From assembly GCA_041739345.1 (NCBI GenBank), contig JBGSNZ010000022.1:124001-188000 (forward strand): a stretch of 64,000 nucleotides of DNA. The letters are read 5' to 3'. This document shows positions 35,369 to 43,491 of this stretch, in pieces; the stretch's first letter is position 1; each line of letters opens with the position of its first letter. Position numbers and translations under genes: made by a program. Source of the stretch: DIGJ01 sp041739345. GTDB taxonomy: Bacteria > Bacillota > Clostridia > Lachnospirales > Lachnospiraceae. The notes beneath the pieces are model-generated. The model saw only the letters and a list, made by a program, of their open reading frames with translations. It ran no database searches and was not told the DNA's origin.

Positions 35369-36088
35369 ATGGATGACATAAGAATGAGTGATTTGATGGT
35401 TTGTGCAATGTCACGGTTAATTCAGAATGGCAATACGGTGTTTCATGGCGTATCTTCTCATATGCCACTGATAGCAGTATTGTTAGCCAAAAGTCTTCAT
35501 GCTCCAAATGCAGTTCATTTAAATATTCCAGGTGGTGTTGATCCAAATCCAAAGAAACTTCAAAAATATACAAGTGCAGGAAAAGAATTACTCGATCAAT
35601 CTTGTTCGTATTTTCCGTTAGCAGAGGTCTTTGATTTGTCAATGCGAGGAGATTTGGATGTTGCGTTTTTAAGCGGAATTCAATTTGATTTATATGGAAA
35701 TGTAAATGCATCTGTGATAGGAGATTATCATAAACCAAAAGTTCGTATGCCGGGTGGAGCAGGAAGTGCAGTACTGATACCAACCGCAAAGCGTGCGATT
35801 ATTTGGAGAACAAAACATGATAAACGTACATTTGTAGACAAAGTTGATTTTGTAACAACACGAGGAAATATTGACCGAATTGTAACACCGCTTTGTGTGT
35901 TTAAATATGAGGAAGGAAGATTAAAATTAGATTCCATTCATCCAACCTCAAGTTTGGAAGAAGTCATTGCAAATACATCGTTTCCGGTGGAGTATGATGA
36001 AATTCGATATACCAAAGAACCTACAAAAGAAGAGATGATGATGCTTCGAAAAATTGATCCAAACGATTATCGAAACATAGAGTTTTAA
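35369..36088 (+). CDS. CoA-transferase family protein, beta subunit (GctB-like, catalytic Glu apparently absent)
   Basis: Beta-type partner of the preceding subunit, 239 residues. Fold landmarks are LAKSLHAPNAVHLNIPGGVD near residue 45-64, LSGIQFDLYGNVNASVIG and RMPGGAGSAVLIPTAKR. In active family I transferases the loop after the HAPN-type helix usually reads E-x-G with the catalytic glutamate; here it reads IPGG. This suggests altered chemistry (hydrolase or lyase-like, or a non-catalytic role), though my alignment is by eye. The ATG at 35369 is preferred over an upstream in-frame ATG at 35336 that overlaps the alpha gene. Confidence 0.78.
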   Translation: MDDIRMSDLMVCAMSRLIQNGNTVFHGVSSHMPLIAVLLAKSLHAPNAVHLNIPGGVDPNPKKLQKYTSAGKELLDQSCSYFPLAEVFDLSMRGDLDVAFLSGIQFDLYGNVNASVIGDYHKPKVRMPGGAGSAVLIPTAKRAIIWRTKHDKRTFVDKVDFVTTRGNIDRIVTPLCVFKYEEGRLKLDSIHPTSSLEEVIANTSFPVEYDEIRYTKEPTKEEMMMLRKIDPNDYRNIEF

Positions 36089-36125
36089 ATATGCGCAAGA
36101 AACATGCGCGGAAATGGAGTTAAAA

Positions 36126-37295
36126 ATGGGAGCAATAAGAATGGAAGCGGTTACCACCAGTTTTTTTGGGTATGGTGCAATTACTTCATTATCCAGCGAA
36201 TTAAAAAAGCGTGGAGCAAAAAGGGCACTGATTGTAACCGACAAATTTTTATATGAATCAGGAGCAGCCAAGAAGGTAGGAGATGTTTTATTAGCAGCAA
36301 ATATGGAATATGCGATTTATTATTTAGTACAGCCAAATCCTACGGTCGAAGTTGTAAATGAGTGTATCCATGCAGCCCAGGCACTTGATGTTGATTGGCT
36401 GGTAGCAGTAGGGGGAGGTTCCTCCATTGATACCTCCAAAGCAGTCAGCATTGTTCTCGCAAATGGCGGGAATGTTGAGGACTACGAAGGCATCGATAAA
36501 TCCAAGAAGGCAGGAATACCAATTGCTGCAGTAAATACAACAGCCGGAACTGGCTCTGAGGTAACCACCTTTTATATCGTTACAGATGCAAAAAGACATT
36601 CCAAAATGTGCATGGTAGATAAAAACTGTAAGGTAACAATTGCAGTCAATGATACGCAGTTTATGTTAGGAATGCCAAAAGGACTTACGGCAGCAACCGG
36701 TATGGATGCAATGACACATGCAGTAGAAGCGGTACTATCGAATAAATCAAATCCACTTACCGATAAAGATGCTCTTTGGGCAATACGAACGATAAAAGAT
36801 TACTTGCCTCGTGCGGTTTTCGATGGAACTGATTTAGAAGCAAGAGACCAAATGGCTTATGCGCAGTATGTTGCAGGGATGGCATTTTCGAATGGGGGAC
36901 TTGGCATGGTACATGCGATGGCACATTCCCTAGGTGGAATGTATAATCTTCCACACGGAATATGTAATGCAGTATTACTTCCTTATGTAATGCGATTTAA
37001 TGGAGTAAATAAGACAGGTGCCAATTTTAAAAAAATTGCAATTGCTCTTCAATTAGAAAATGCTGAGCAGATGGCAGAACGAGAAGCAATAGCAAAAAGT
37101 ATTGATTATATTATTCATTTATCAAAAGAAGTGGGAATTACACAAAATCTAGAGGAACTTAAGGCAAATCCAAAAGATTTTGAAAGCTTGGGGATGTTAG
37201 CAATAAAGGATGCATGCATGCAGGACAATCCAATTATGCCAACGAAAGAAGAAGTAGTAAAGGTTTATCAAGAGGCATATGAAGGATTAATTTAA
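36126..37295 (+). CDS. Iron-containing alcohol dehydrogenase (group III)
   Basis: Fe-dependent alcohol dehydrogenase of 389 residues. NAD-binding VAVGGGSSIDTSKA, NTTAGTGSEVT, metal-binding region AMTHAVEAVLSNKSN and the histidines of GMVHAMAHSLGGMYNLPHG are all present. It would reduce acetaldehyde (or the analogous aldehyde) to the alcohol and regenerate NAD+ for the acylating dehydrogenase, as PduQ and EutG do. Starts at 36114, 36126 and 36141 are all possible; 36126 has GGAG at six bases. No obvious encapsulation peptide is present. Confidence 0.9.
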   Translation: MGAIRMEAVTTSFFGYGAITSLSSELKKRGAKRALIVTDKFLYESGAAKKVGDVLLAANMEYAIYYLVQPNPTVEVVNECIHAAQALDVDWLVAVGGGSSIDTSKAVSIVLANGGNVEDYEGIDKSKKAGIPIAAVNTTAGTGSEVTTFYIVTDAKRHSKMCMVDKNCKVTIAVNDTQFMLGMPKGLTAATGMDAMTHAVEAVLSNKSNPLTDKDALWAIRTIKDYLPRAVFDGTDLEARDQMAYAQYVAGMAFSNGGLGMVHAMAHSLGGMYNLPHGICNAVLLPYVMRFNGVNKTGANFKKIAIALQLENAEQMAEREAIAKSIDYIIHLSKEVGITQNLEELKANPKDFESLGMLAIKDACMQDNPIMPTKEEVVKVYQEAYEGLI

Positions 37296-37313
37296 AAGGA
37301 GAAGGTGGATATC

Positions 37314-38324
37314 ATGAAAAAAGTAATTAACAAACCGGAAAACTATGTAACGGAAATGTTAGAGGGGCTTTATCTTGCTCATCCAGATTTAATTACCTAT
37401 ACGGAAAATGATTTGCATTGTTTGGTATCGGTAAATAAAAAAGAGGGCAAAGTAGGAATTGCAACTGGAGGAGGCTCAGGTCATTTACCACTTTTCTTAG
37501 GATATGTTGGTAAGGGAATGTTAGATGGATGTAGCGTAGGAGATGTATTTCAGTCTCCAAGTGCAGAGCAGATGTTAGCTATAACAAAAGAAATTGATTC
37601 GGGAGCAGGAGTGCTTTACATATATGGCAATTACAATGGGGATATTTTTAATTTTGATATGGCAGCAGAAATGGCTGATTTTGAAGAAAACATCCGTGTG
37701 GAAAGTGTCGTTGCAGGAGAGGATGTAGCATCTGCAGGACCAAGTGCACCAGGAGAAAAAAATAAAAGACGTGGTGTTGCTGGCATTGTCTTTGTATTTA
37801 AATGTGCAGGAGCAGCTGCAAATGCGATGCTTGATCTTGATAATGTAAAACGTATTGCACAAAAGGCAGCTGATAATGTACGCACGATGGGAGTAGCTTT
37901 GACTCCTTGTACCATACCTCGTGTTGGAAAACCAGGGTTTGAAATAGCAGACGATGAAATGGAAATCGGAATGGGTATCCACGGTGAAACGGGTATTCGA
38001 CGTGGCAAAATTGAAACAGCAGATGAAATAGCAGTAGAAATGTTAGAAAAGATTGTTAATGATCTCCCATATAATAAAGGGGATGAGGTCGCTGTACTAA
38101 TTAACGGACTTGGTGCAACAACATTGGATGAACAATATATTGTGACAAGAAAAGTAGATGAATATCTAAAAGAAAAGGGAATTCGAGTACATCACTACTA
38201 TGTTGGTGAGTATGTAACATCTCTTGAAATGGCGGGACTATCCATTTCTTTATTAAAGCTGGATGAAGAATTAAAACAATACTTAGATGCACCTGCGCAG
38301 ACACCATTCTTTGTACAGTTGTAA
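37314..38324 (+). CDS. dhaK: Dihydroxyacetone kinase subunit DhaK
   Basis: DhaK-type subunit of 336 residues. ATGGGSGHLPLFLGYVG and the substrate loop YNGDIFNFDMAAE are intact, and His223 in GIHGETG is the residue that binds the ketone covalently in DhaK. The family phosphorylates dihydroxyacetone; relatives phosphorylate erythrulose. The role here is not obvious, because the aldolase already yields DHAP. It might phosphorylate a free ketose or recover dihydroxyacetone. DhaL follows, but no DhaM phosphoryl donor gene is present. Confidence 0.9.
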   Translation: MKKVINKPENYVTEMLEGLYLAHPDLITYTENDLHCLVSVNKKEGKVGIATGGGSGHLPLFLGYVGKGMLDGCSVGDVFQSPSAEQMLAITKEIDSGAGVLYIYGNYNGDIFNFDMAAEMADFEENIRVESVVAGEDVASAGPSAPGEKNKRRGVAGIVFVFKCAGAAANAMLDLDNVKRIAQKAADNVRTMGVALTPCTIPRVGKPGFEIADDEMEIGMGIHGETGIRRGKIETADEIAVEMLEKIVNDLPYNKGDEVAVLINGLGATTLDEQYIVTRKVDEYLKEKGIRVHHYYVGEYVTSLEMAGLSISLLKLDEELKQYLDAPAQTPFFVQL

Positions 38325-38337
38325 TATGGAGGGACTT

Positions 38338-38958
38338 ATGGATCGATTATACTTTATTAAATTGCTCGATGAACTTCAAAAAATAATGTGTGAGAATCGA
38401 GAGTATCTGATTGATTTAGATCGTGTAGTAGGAGATGGAGATCTTGGATTAACGATGAGTGACGGATTTTTAGCTGCGTATAATGCAGTGAAAGATTCTC
38501 CAGAAACCGATATTGGAAAAATGCTGTATATGGCAGGTAAGGCAATGTCTACCGCCGTACCTTCTACCATGGGAACCTTGATGGCTTCTGGTTTGATGCA
38601 AACAGGAAAAGTATTAAAAGGAAAAACAGAAATCGAAAAGGAAGATATTGCAACTTTTTTCATGGCATATGAAGAAGGTGTCATGACCAGAGGAAAAGCA
38701 AAGGTTGGCGAAAAAACCTTTTTAGATGGACTGGATCCAGCAGTAGAGGCAATGAAGTCTTCCTTGGCTGTAGGCGATACTTTAAGCGTAGTCGCTGATA
38801 AAGCAGTTAATGCTGCACAAGAAGGATATGAAAATACCGCTACGATGCTCGCAGTTCATGGACGTGCTGCGACACGTGGTGAGGCTTCAAGAAGCTTAAA
38901 AGACCCAGGAGCTGCCGTTGCTCTATTAATGATGCAGGCATTTCAAAAAGCAGTATAG
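38338..38958 (+). CDS. dhaL: Dihydroxyacetone kinase subunit DhaL
   Basis: Nucleotide-binding subunit of 206 residues. It has the Mg-nucleotide motif DRVVGDGDLGLTM, with the acidic residues conserved but Leu where the well-studied DhaL proteins have His (GDGDHG), and STMGTLMASGL plus a C-terminal DPGA. Without a DhaM gene the DhaK/DhaL pair may use ATP directly. The ATG has GGAGGG immediately upstream; it starts 13 bases after dhaK. It is the last gene of the BMC-accessory operon and is followed by a long palindrome. Confidence 0.88.
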   Translation: MDRLYFIKLLDELQKIMCENREYLIDLDRVVGDGDLGLTMSDGFLAAYNAVKDSPETDIGKMLYMAGKAMSTAVPSTMGTLMASGLMQTGKVLKGKTEIEKEDIATFFMAYEEGVMTRGKAKVGEKTFLDGLDPAVEAMKSSLAVGDTLSVVADKAVNAAQEGYENTATMLAVHGRAATRGEASRSLKDPGAAVALLMMQAFQKAV

Positions 38959-38977
38959 CTTGCTAGAATGTTACAAA

Positions 38978-39115
38978 ATGATAAGCTTTGTTCGATTTGC
39001 ATATCGGGGCACAAATAGCATGTGCTCTAACCTCAATGCGATTATCAATCGCATAAATTCGGTTGGAGCACATGCTATTTGTGCCTCGATATGTAAATTG
39101 GGATAAAGTTTCTAT
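38978..39115. repeat. Long imperfect palindrome B (39-bp arms)
   Basis: Left arm 38994-39032 and right arm 39061-39099 are complementary at 35 of 39 positions by my count, with most exceptions G-U compatible. The 28-base centre contains its own hairpin ATGCGAT...ATCGCAT (39036-39054). Weaker pairing extends outward to about 38980 and 39113. It lies between dhaL and the converging GntR gene and could terminate both, but is much longer than a terminator and lacks a clean T tract. A decayed half copy is at 50142-50204. Confidence 0.8.
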
Positions 39116-39140
39116 TATTGAAACATTTTCTTACGTCTTA

Positions 39141-39863
39141 TTAGGACGGAAAACTTTGACAAAAATACGACTGTCCTAGTTCTTCAATCCTTGTTGCAAC
39201 CATCTTTTGCATGATAAAGCGTGCATCTTTGGCATCCTTTTTTTCAATTGCCTGAATTAGATCCAATATATAAAGATTTGGCTTCTCACTGCCTGGATGC
39301 TGGTAGATTATTTCTGCAAATAAAAGTGAAAGCTGCTTGAAAGAATTGCAAACCAAGGCATAAATGATATTGCCGGTAGCACAATAAATCGCATGTTGAA
39401 ATTCTAATTTTAAGTGGGAGATTTCGGACACTTCGATAGCACTTTCTATTTTATAATATAATGATTTAAGCAAGGCTAGATCTTCATCAGTTCGGTTAAG
39501 TGCCGCTAAGTAAGCGCATTCACAATCATTTTGCATGCGATAGGCCATGAGCGAATCAAAGGTTTTTTTGTCAAGCATTCCACCGTTAAAATTCATAATG
39601 GAAATCAAGGTATTTAAATGACCGTTTCGCATATAATCTCCTACAAAGACACCTTTTCGTGGAACAATCTCTACGAAGCAGTTTTGCGCTAGTTCGCTTA
39701 GTCCAGAGTTGATTATAGTGCGACTTACTTTCATTTTACGTTCCATTTCTCGTTCCGTAGGAAGTCGCTCTCCGATTTTCCATTCTCCTGATAATATTTT
39801 TTGCTCTATTTCTTTTATAAATAATTCTTTCATTGTTGGTGCGACAATTTCACGTAATTCCAT
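39141..39863 (-). CDS. GntR/FadR family regulator 1
   Basis: Regulator of 240 residues with an N-terminal winged helix (KIGERLPTEREMERKMKVSR) and a helical FCD-type effector domain. It is a clear paralogue of the regulator at 47947, sharing for example LISIMN(F/Y)NGG and the arrangement of the DNA-binding domain. It is divergent from the hypB operon and probably regulates it: a 13-base palindrome TTGGTCAGACCAA lies 15 bases upstream of its start and a related site lies past the divergent promoter. GGAGG precedes the ATG. Confidence 0.87.
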   Translation of the reverse strand: MELREIVAPTMKELFIKEIEQKILSGEWKIGERLPTEREMERKMKVSRTIINSGLSELAQNCFVEIVPRKGVFVGDYMRNGHLNTLISIMNFNGGMLDKKTFDSLMAYRMQNDCECAYLAALNRTDEDLALLKSLYYKIESAIEVSEISHLKLEFQHAIYCATGNIIYALVCNSFKQLSLLFAEIIYQHPGSEKPNLYILDLIQAIEKKDAKDARFIMQKMVATRIEELGQSYFCQSFPS

Positions 39864-39878
39864 AAGCTTCCTCCTTTG

Positions 39879-40022
39879 TTGGTCAGACCAAATACCACAC
39901 GTTTATTTTAGCAAAAATCAACAAAAGAGTCAAGTATATACTGTTGATAAAACTGTTGATTTCAAGGAAATACTATGTTAAAATTTATACAAAGCTGAGG
40001 TTTGACCACAGTATGGTATCAA
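39879..40022 (+). promoter_or_regulatory. hypB promoter and GntR operator-like sites
   Basis: TTGGTCAGACCAA (39879-39891) is a perfect 13-base palindrome. TTGATT (39956-39961), 17 bases, TAAAAT (39979-39984) make a plausible plus-strand promoter. Downstream, TTTGACCACAGTATGGTATCAA (40001-40022) is an imperfect palindrome that shares the TGGT/ACCA elements. TGTTGAT also repeats at 39943 and 39955. The arrangement fits GntR control of both divergent genes. Confidence 0.6.
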
Positions 40023-40094
40023 CGGGGGAACAAGAGTATATATTACAATGCAAATTATGCAATTTAATTTTAAAGGAAATGGAGGTAAATAGTT

Positions 40095-40766
40095 ATCAAG
40101 ACGTATAAAGTAATAGAAATTAAACAAAGTATTTTTGAGGATAACAATCAGCAGGCAGATTTATTAAGAACAGATCTAAAGAAGAGTAATACATTTTTGC
40201 TCAATCTGATGTCTTCACCTGGTTCTGGTAAGACGACAACACTTACCAAAACGATCGATGCCCTGAAAGATGAAATGAAGATAGGGGTAATGGAAGCAGA
40301 TATTGACTCAGATGTAGATGCTAACACAATTTCTAAGACAGGTGCAAAAGTAATTCAGTTACATACAGGTGGCATGTGCCATTTGGACGCAGATATGACG
40401 AAACAAGGATTGGAAGCGCTTGGTACGGATGATATTGATTTTGCAATTCTTGAAAATGTAGGAAATCTAGTATGCCCAGCAGAATTTGATACGGGCTCCT
40501 CAAAAAATGCAATGATACTTAGTGTGCCAGAGGGGGATGACAAACCACTTAAGTATCCGTTGATGTTCTCGATTGTAGATGTTCTTCTTATTAACAAAAT
40601 AGATGTATTGGAATATTTTGATTTCGATTTAGAAGCATGCAAAGAGAGTGTAAAAAAATTAAATCCGAATGTTAAAATAATACCAATCTCAGCAAGAACA
40701 GGAGAGGGTATTGATGAGTTTGCAGATTGGATACGTGCGGAAGTAAAAAAATGGAATGAGAAATAA
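40095..40766 (+). CDS. hypB: HypB-family nickel-insertion GTPase, non-canonical start
   Basis: SIMIBI-class GTPase of the HypB family, about 223 residues. P-loop SSPGSGKTTTL, switch EADIDSDVDA, metal/dimer region HTGGMCHLDADM, ENVGNLVCPAEFD, EGDDKPLKYP and NKIDVLEYF are all HypB features. The homologous N-terminus reads KTYKVIEIKQSIFEDN from 40098, but the frame has no ATG, GTG or TTG between the in-frame stop at 40086 and the TTG at 40197. The codon at the expected place, nine bases after GGAGG, is ATC. Either ATC/ATA is used or there is a start-codon mutation. Starting at 40197 would cut off about 34 conserved residues just before the P-loop. Confidence 0.8.
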   Translation: MKTYKVIEIKQSIFEDNNQQADLLRTDLKKSNTFLLNLMSSPGSGKTTTLTKTIDALKDEMKIGVMEADIDSDVDANTISKTGAKVIQLHTGGMCHLDADMTKQGLEALGTDDIDFAILENVGNLVCPAEFDTGSSKNAMILSVPEGDDKPLKYPLMFSIVDVLLINKIDVLEYFDFDLEACKESVKKLNPNVKIIPISARTGEGIDEFADWIRAEVKKWNEK

Positions 40767-40794
40767 AAAATTTGGTTGATAGGAGAGTAATATT

Positions 40795-43470
40795 ATGGCG
40801 ACAAAACAAAAAGTGTTAGAATTTGCTAACAAGGTTAGCGGTAAAAAAGTAGGAGCAAAGGGTTCTATTACGGTAGAAGATGCGAGGTATCGTATTTTAG
40901 AACCTGTTGTGACAGATGAAATGGCGGAAGTAGCATTAGTAATGGAATTCAGAAAGCCTCTTAGTGCTGAGGAATTATCAAACCGTTGTGGAAAACCTTT
41001 GGAGCGAACCAAAGAACTTTGCTGGGAATTAGCAATGGCTGGCGTTTGTTTTGTAAATGAAAAAGACGGAGTCGATAAATACTGGTATGACACATGGGTA
41101 CCAGGTATTATGGAAATGATGGTTAATAATAAGGAAAATGTTAAGCGTTTTCCTCAGATTGCAGAATCTTTTGAAGCATACGGAAGAGAAAATGGACCTC
41201 GCTCCATTGGTAGTTTCCCTCCAGGTACTGGTCTGATGCGCGTTATCCCAATTGAAAAAGCAATAGATGGTGAAACGAGAAAAGCTTCTTATGAGGAAAT
41301 TTCAAAATATTTAAATGAAAATACAATTTTTTCTGTTTCTGACTGTTCTTGCCGTACTGCAAGAGAAGCAATGGGAGAAGGCTGCGGACATTTAAAAGAG
41401 GATATGTGTATTCAGATGGGGCATGCGGCAGAGTATTATATTCGTACCAAAAGAGGACGTGAAATTACCCGTGAAGAGGCATTTGAAATTATCAAGCGTG
41501 CCGAAGAAAATGGTTTGATGCACCAGATTCCAAACTTAGATGGTTCTGGAAAAACGCATGCAATATGTAATTGCTGTGGGTGTTCATGTCTGGCACTTCG
41601 AACGGCGGAAATGTACAAAAATGTTGATATGTCACGTTCGAACTACGTGGCACATGTAGATGCAGAAAAGTGTGTAGCATGTGGTGAATGTGTCGAAAAC
41701 TGTCCAACGAATGCATCACAATTAGGCCAGAAATTATGTGCAGTAACACCGATTCCGGTAAAAAAAGCAGAGACTCCTCGTGATAATGAGTGGGGACCTG
41801 AAAAATGGAATGCGGATTATCGAACAAATCGTAAGGATGTTGTTGACAGCGGTACGAGTCCATGTAAAACAGAATGTCCAGCACATATTGCAATTCAAGG
41901 ATACATAAAGCTTGCAGCACAAGGTAAATACAGCGAAGCACTAGAATTGATTAAACATGAGAATCCATTCCCGGCAGTGTGTGGACGTATCTGCCCAAGA
42001 AAGTGTGAGTCAGCATGTACGAGAGGCGATATTGATTCTCCTGTTGCAATCGATGAAATAAAGAAATTTATTGCAGAGCAGGATTTAAATAAAAATAACC
42101 GATATGTACCAGAAAAAAGACATCAGTATGGTAAAAAGATTGCAATCGTTGGAGCTGGTCCTGCCGGACTTTCTTGTGCTTTCTTCTTAGCAATTGATGG
42201 ATATCAGGTTACTGTATTTGAAAAACAAAAAGCTCTTGGTGGTATGTTAACACTTGGTATCCCATCCTTTCGTTTAGAAAAAGAAGTGATAAATGCAGAA
42301 ATCGATATTTTAAAAGAATTAGGGGTTACGTTCAAAACAGGAATCGAAGTAGGAAAAGACGTATCCTTAAAAGACTTAAGAGGTCAGGGATTTGAAGCAT
42401 TCTATCTTGCTATTGGAGCTCAGGCAGGCAGACAACTTGGTATTGAAGGTGAAGATGCAATTGGTGTAATCCCTGGTGTTGATTTTGTAAGAAATGTAAA
42501 CTTAGGAGAAGATGTTAAATTAAATGGAAATGTAATCGTAATCGGTGGAGGTAACGTTGCAATTGACGTTGCAAGAAATGCTACTAGAGTTGGTGCAGGA
42601 AAAGTAGATATGTACTGTCTGGAAAATCGGGAGCAAATGCCAGCGTTAGGTGAAGAAATTGAAGAAGCTGAAACAGAAGGTATACAGATTAATAATTCAT
42701 GGGGACCAAAGCGCATTATTACAAAAGATGGTCGTGTGGTAGGCGTTGAATTTAGAAAATGTACTTCTGTATTTGATAGTAATGGTAGATTCAATCCAAC
42801 TTATGATGAAAATGATACTAAAATCATTGATGCAGATTATGTATTAATTTCAGTAGGCCAGGCAATTGAATGGGGTAACTTAATTGAAGGAAGTAAGATT
42901 GAGTTAAATCCAAATAAAACAATTAAAGTAGATGCATTTACTTACCAAACAAATGAAGCAGATGTATTTGCAGGTGGAGATGCCTATACCGGACCTAGAT
43001 TTGCAATAGATGCAATAGCAGCAGGTAAACAGGCTGCAATTTCCATCCATCGCTTTGTTCAGCCAGGACAGAGTCTTGTATTTGGACGTGACACAAGAGA
43101 ATACCATGCACTTGACAAAGAGAATATTAACCTTCAAGGATATGACCGTCTTCCTAGGCAAAAGGCTGAACATGAGCCGATAAAAGATGTATTTAAAGAT
43201 AATCGTACTACGTTTACGTCGGAGCAGGTGAAGAAAGAGACAGAACGTTGTCTTGGTTGTGGAGCAACGACAATTGATGAATTTATGTGTGTTGGTTGTG
43301 GACAGTGTACAACGAAATGTAAGTTTGATGCGATTTCACTTGTTCGAAAATACGATGCACAAGGTGTAGGATATGAGGATCTAAAACCGGTAGTAATGAA
43401 AACGGTGATTAAAAGAAAAGCCAAAATTACTGTAAAAAAAGTGAAGAACATGTTCTCTGTGAATGATTAA
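40795..43470 (+). CDS. Large iron-sulfur flavoprotein, GltD/NfnB-like with N-terminal cysteine-rich domain
   Basis: Fusion of 891 residues. Residues 1-180 resemble a winged-helix/helical region. About 180-285 hold cysteine clusters DCSCRTAREAMGEGCGH and CNCCGCSC. A ferredoxin motif CVACGECVENCP lies near 295-310. A GltD-type N-terminal [4Fe-4S] region with CPAHIAIQGYI and CGRICPRKCESAC is followed by FAD (IVGAGPAGLSCAF) and NAD(P) (VIGGGNVAIDVARNA) domains. The C-terminal ferredoxin part has CVGCGQCTTKCKF. It should move electrons between NAD(P)H and an iron-sulfur partner. Its place between hypB and hypA, with no hydrogenase, is unexplained. Confidence 0.82.
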   Translation: MATKQKVLEFANKVSGKKVGAKGSITVEDARYRILEPVVTDEMAEVALVMEFRKPLSAEELSNRCGKPLERTKELCWELAMAGVCFVNEKDGVDKYWYDTWVPGIMEMMVNNKENVKRFPQIAESFEAYGRENGPRSIGSFPPGTGLMRVIPIEKAIDGETRKASYEEISKYLNENTIFSVSDCSCRTAREAMGEGCGHLKEDMCIQMGHAAEYYIRTKRGREITREEAFEIIKRAEENGLMHQIPNLDGSGKTHAICNCCGCSCLALRTAEMYKNVDMSRSNYVAHVDAEKCVACGECVENCPTNASQLGQKLCAVTPIPVKKAETPRDNEWGPEKWNADYRTNRKDVVDSGTSPCKTECPAHIAIQGYIKLAAQGKYSEALELIKHENPFPAVCGRICPRKCESACTRGDIDSPVAIDEIKKFIAEQDLNKNNRYVPEKRHQYGKKIAIVGAGPAGLSCAFFLAIDGYQVTVFEKQKALGGMLTLGIPSFRLEKEVINAEIDILKELGVTFKTGIEVGKDVSLKDLRGQGFEAFYLAIGAQAGRQLGIEGEDAIGVIPGVDFVRNVNLGEDVKLNGNVIVIGGGNVAIDVARNATRVGAGKVDMYCLENREQMPALGEEIEEAETEGIQINNSWGPKRIITKDGRVVGVEFRKCTSVFDSNGRFNPTYDENDTKIIDADYVLISVGQAIEWGNLIEGSKIELNPNKTIKVDAFTYQTNEADVFAGGDAYTGPRFAIDAIAAGKQAAISIHRFVQPGQSLVFGRDTREYHALDKENINLQGYDRLPRQKAEHEPIKDVFKDNRTTFTSEQVKKETERCLGCGATTIDEFMCVGCGQCTTKCKFDAISLVRKYDAQGVGYEDLKPVVMKTVIKRKAKITVKKVKNMFSVND

Positions 43471-43491
43471 AACCGACAAGGTGGTGGATAT

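Noticed and set aside
40197..40766. HypB starting at the TTG at 40197
   Set aside because: This start would remove the conserved N-terminal segment encoded from 40098 and has no ribosome site, whereas GGAGG is placed for a start at 40095.
42420..42794. Long minus-strand frames inside the GltD-like gene and others such as 28632-29228 and 35322-35789
   Set aside because: They are opposite-strand shadows of well-supported genes, with low-complexity or Ser/Ile/Leu-rich composition and no ribosome sites.
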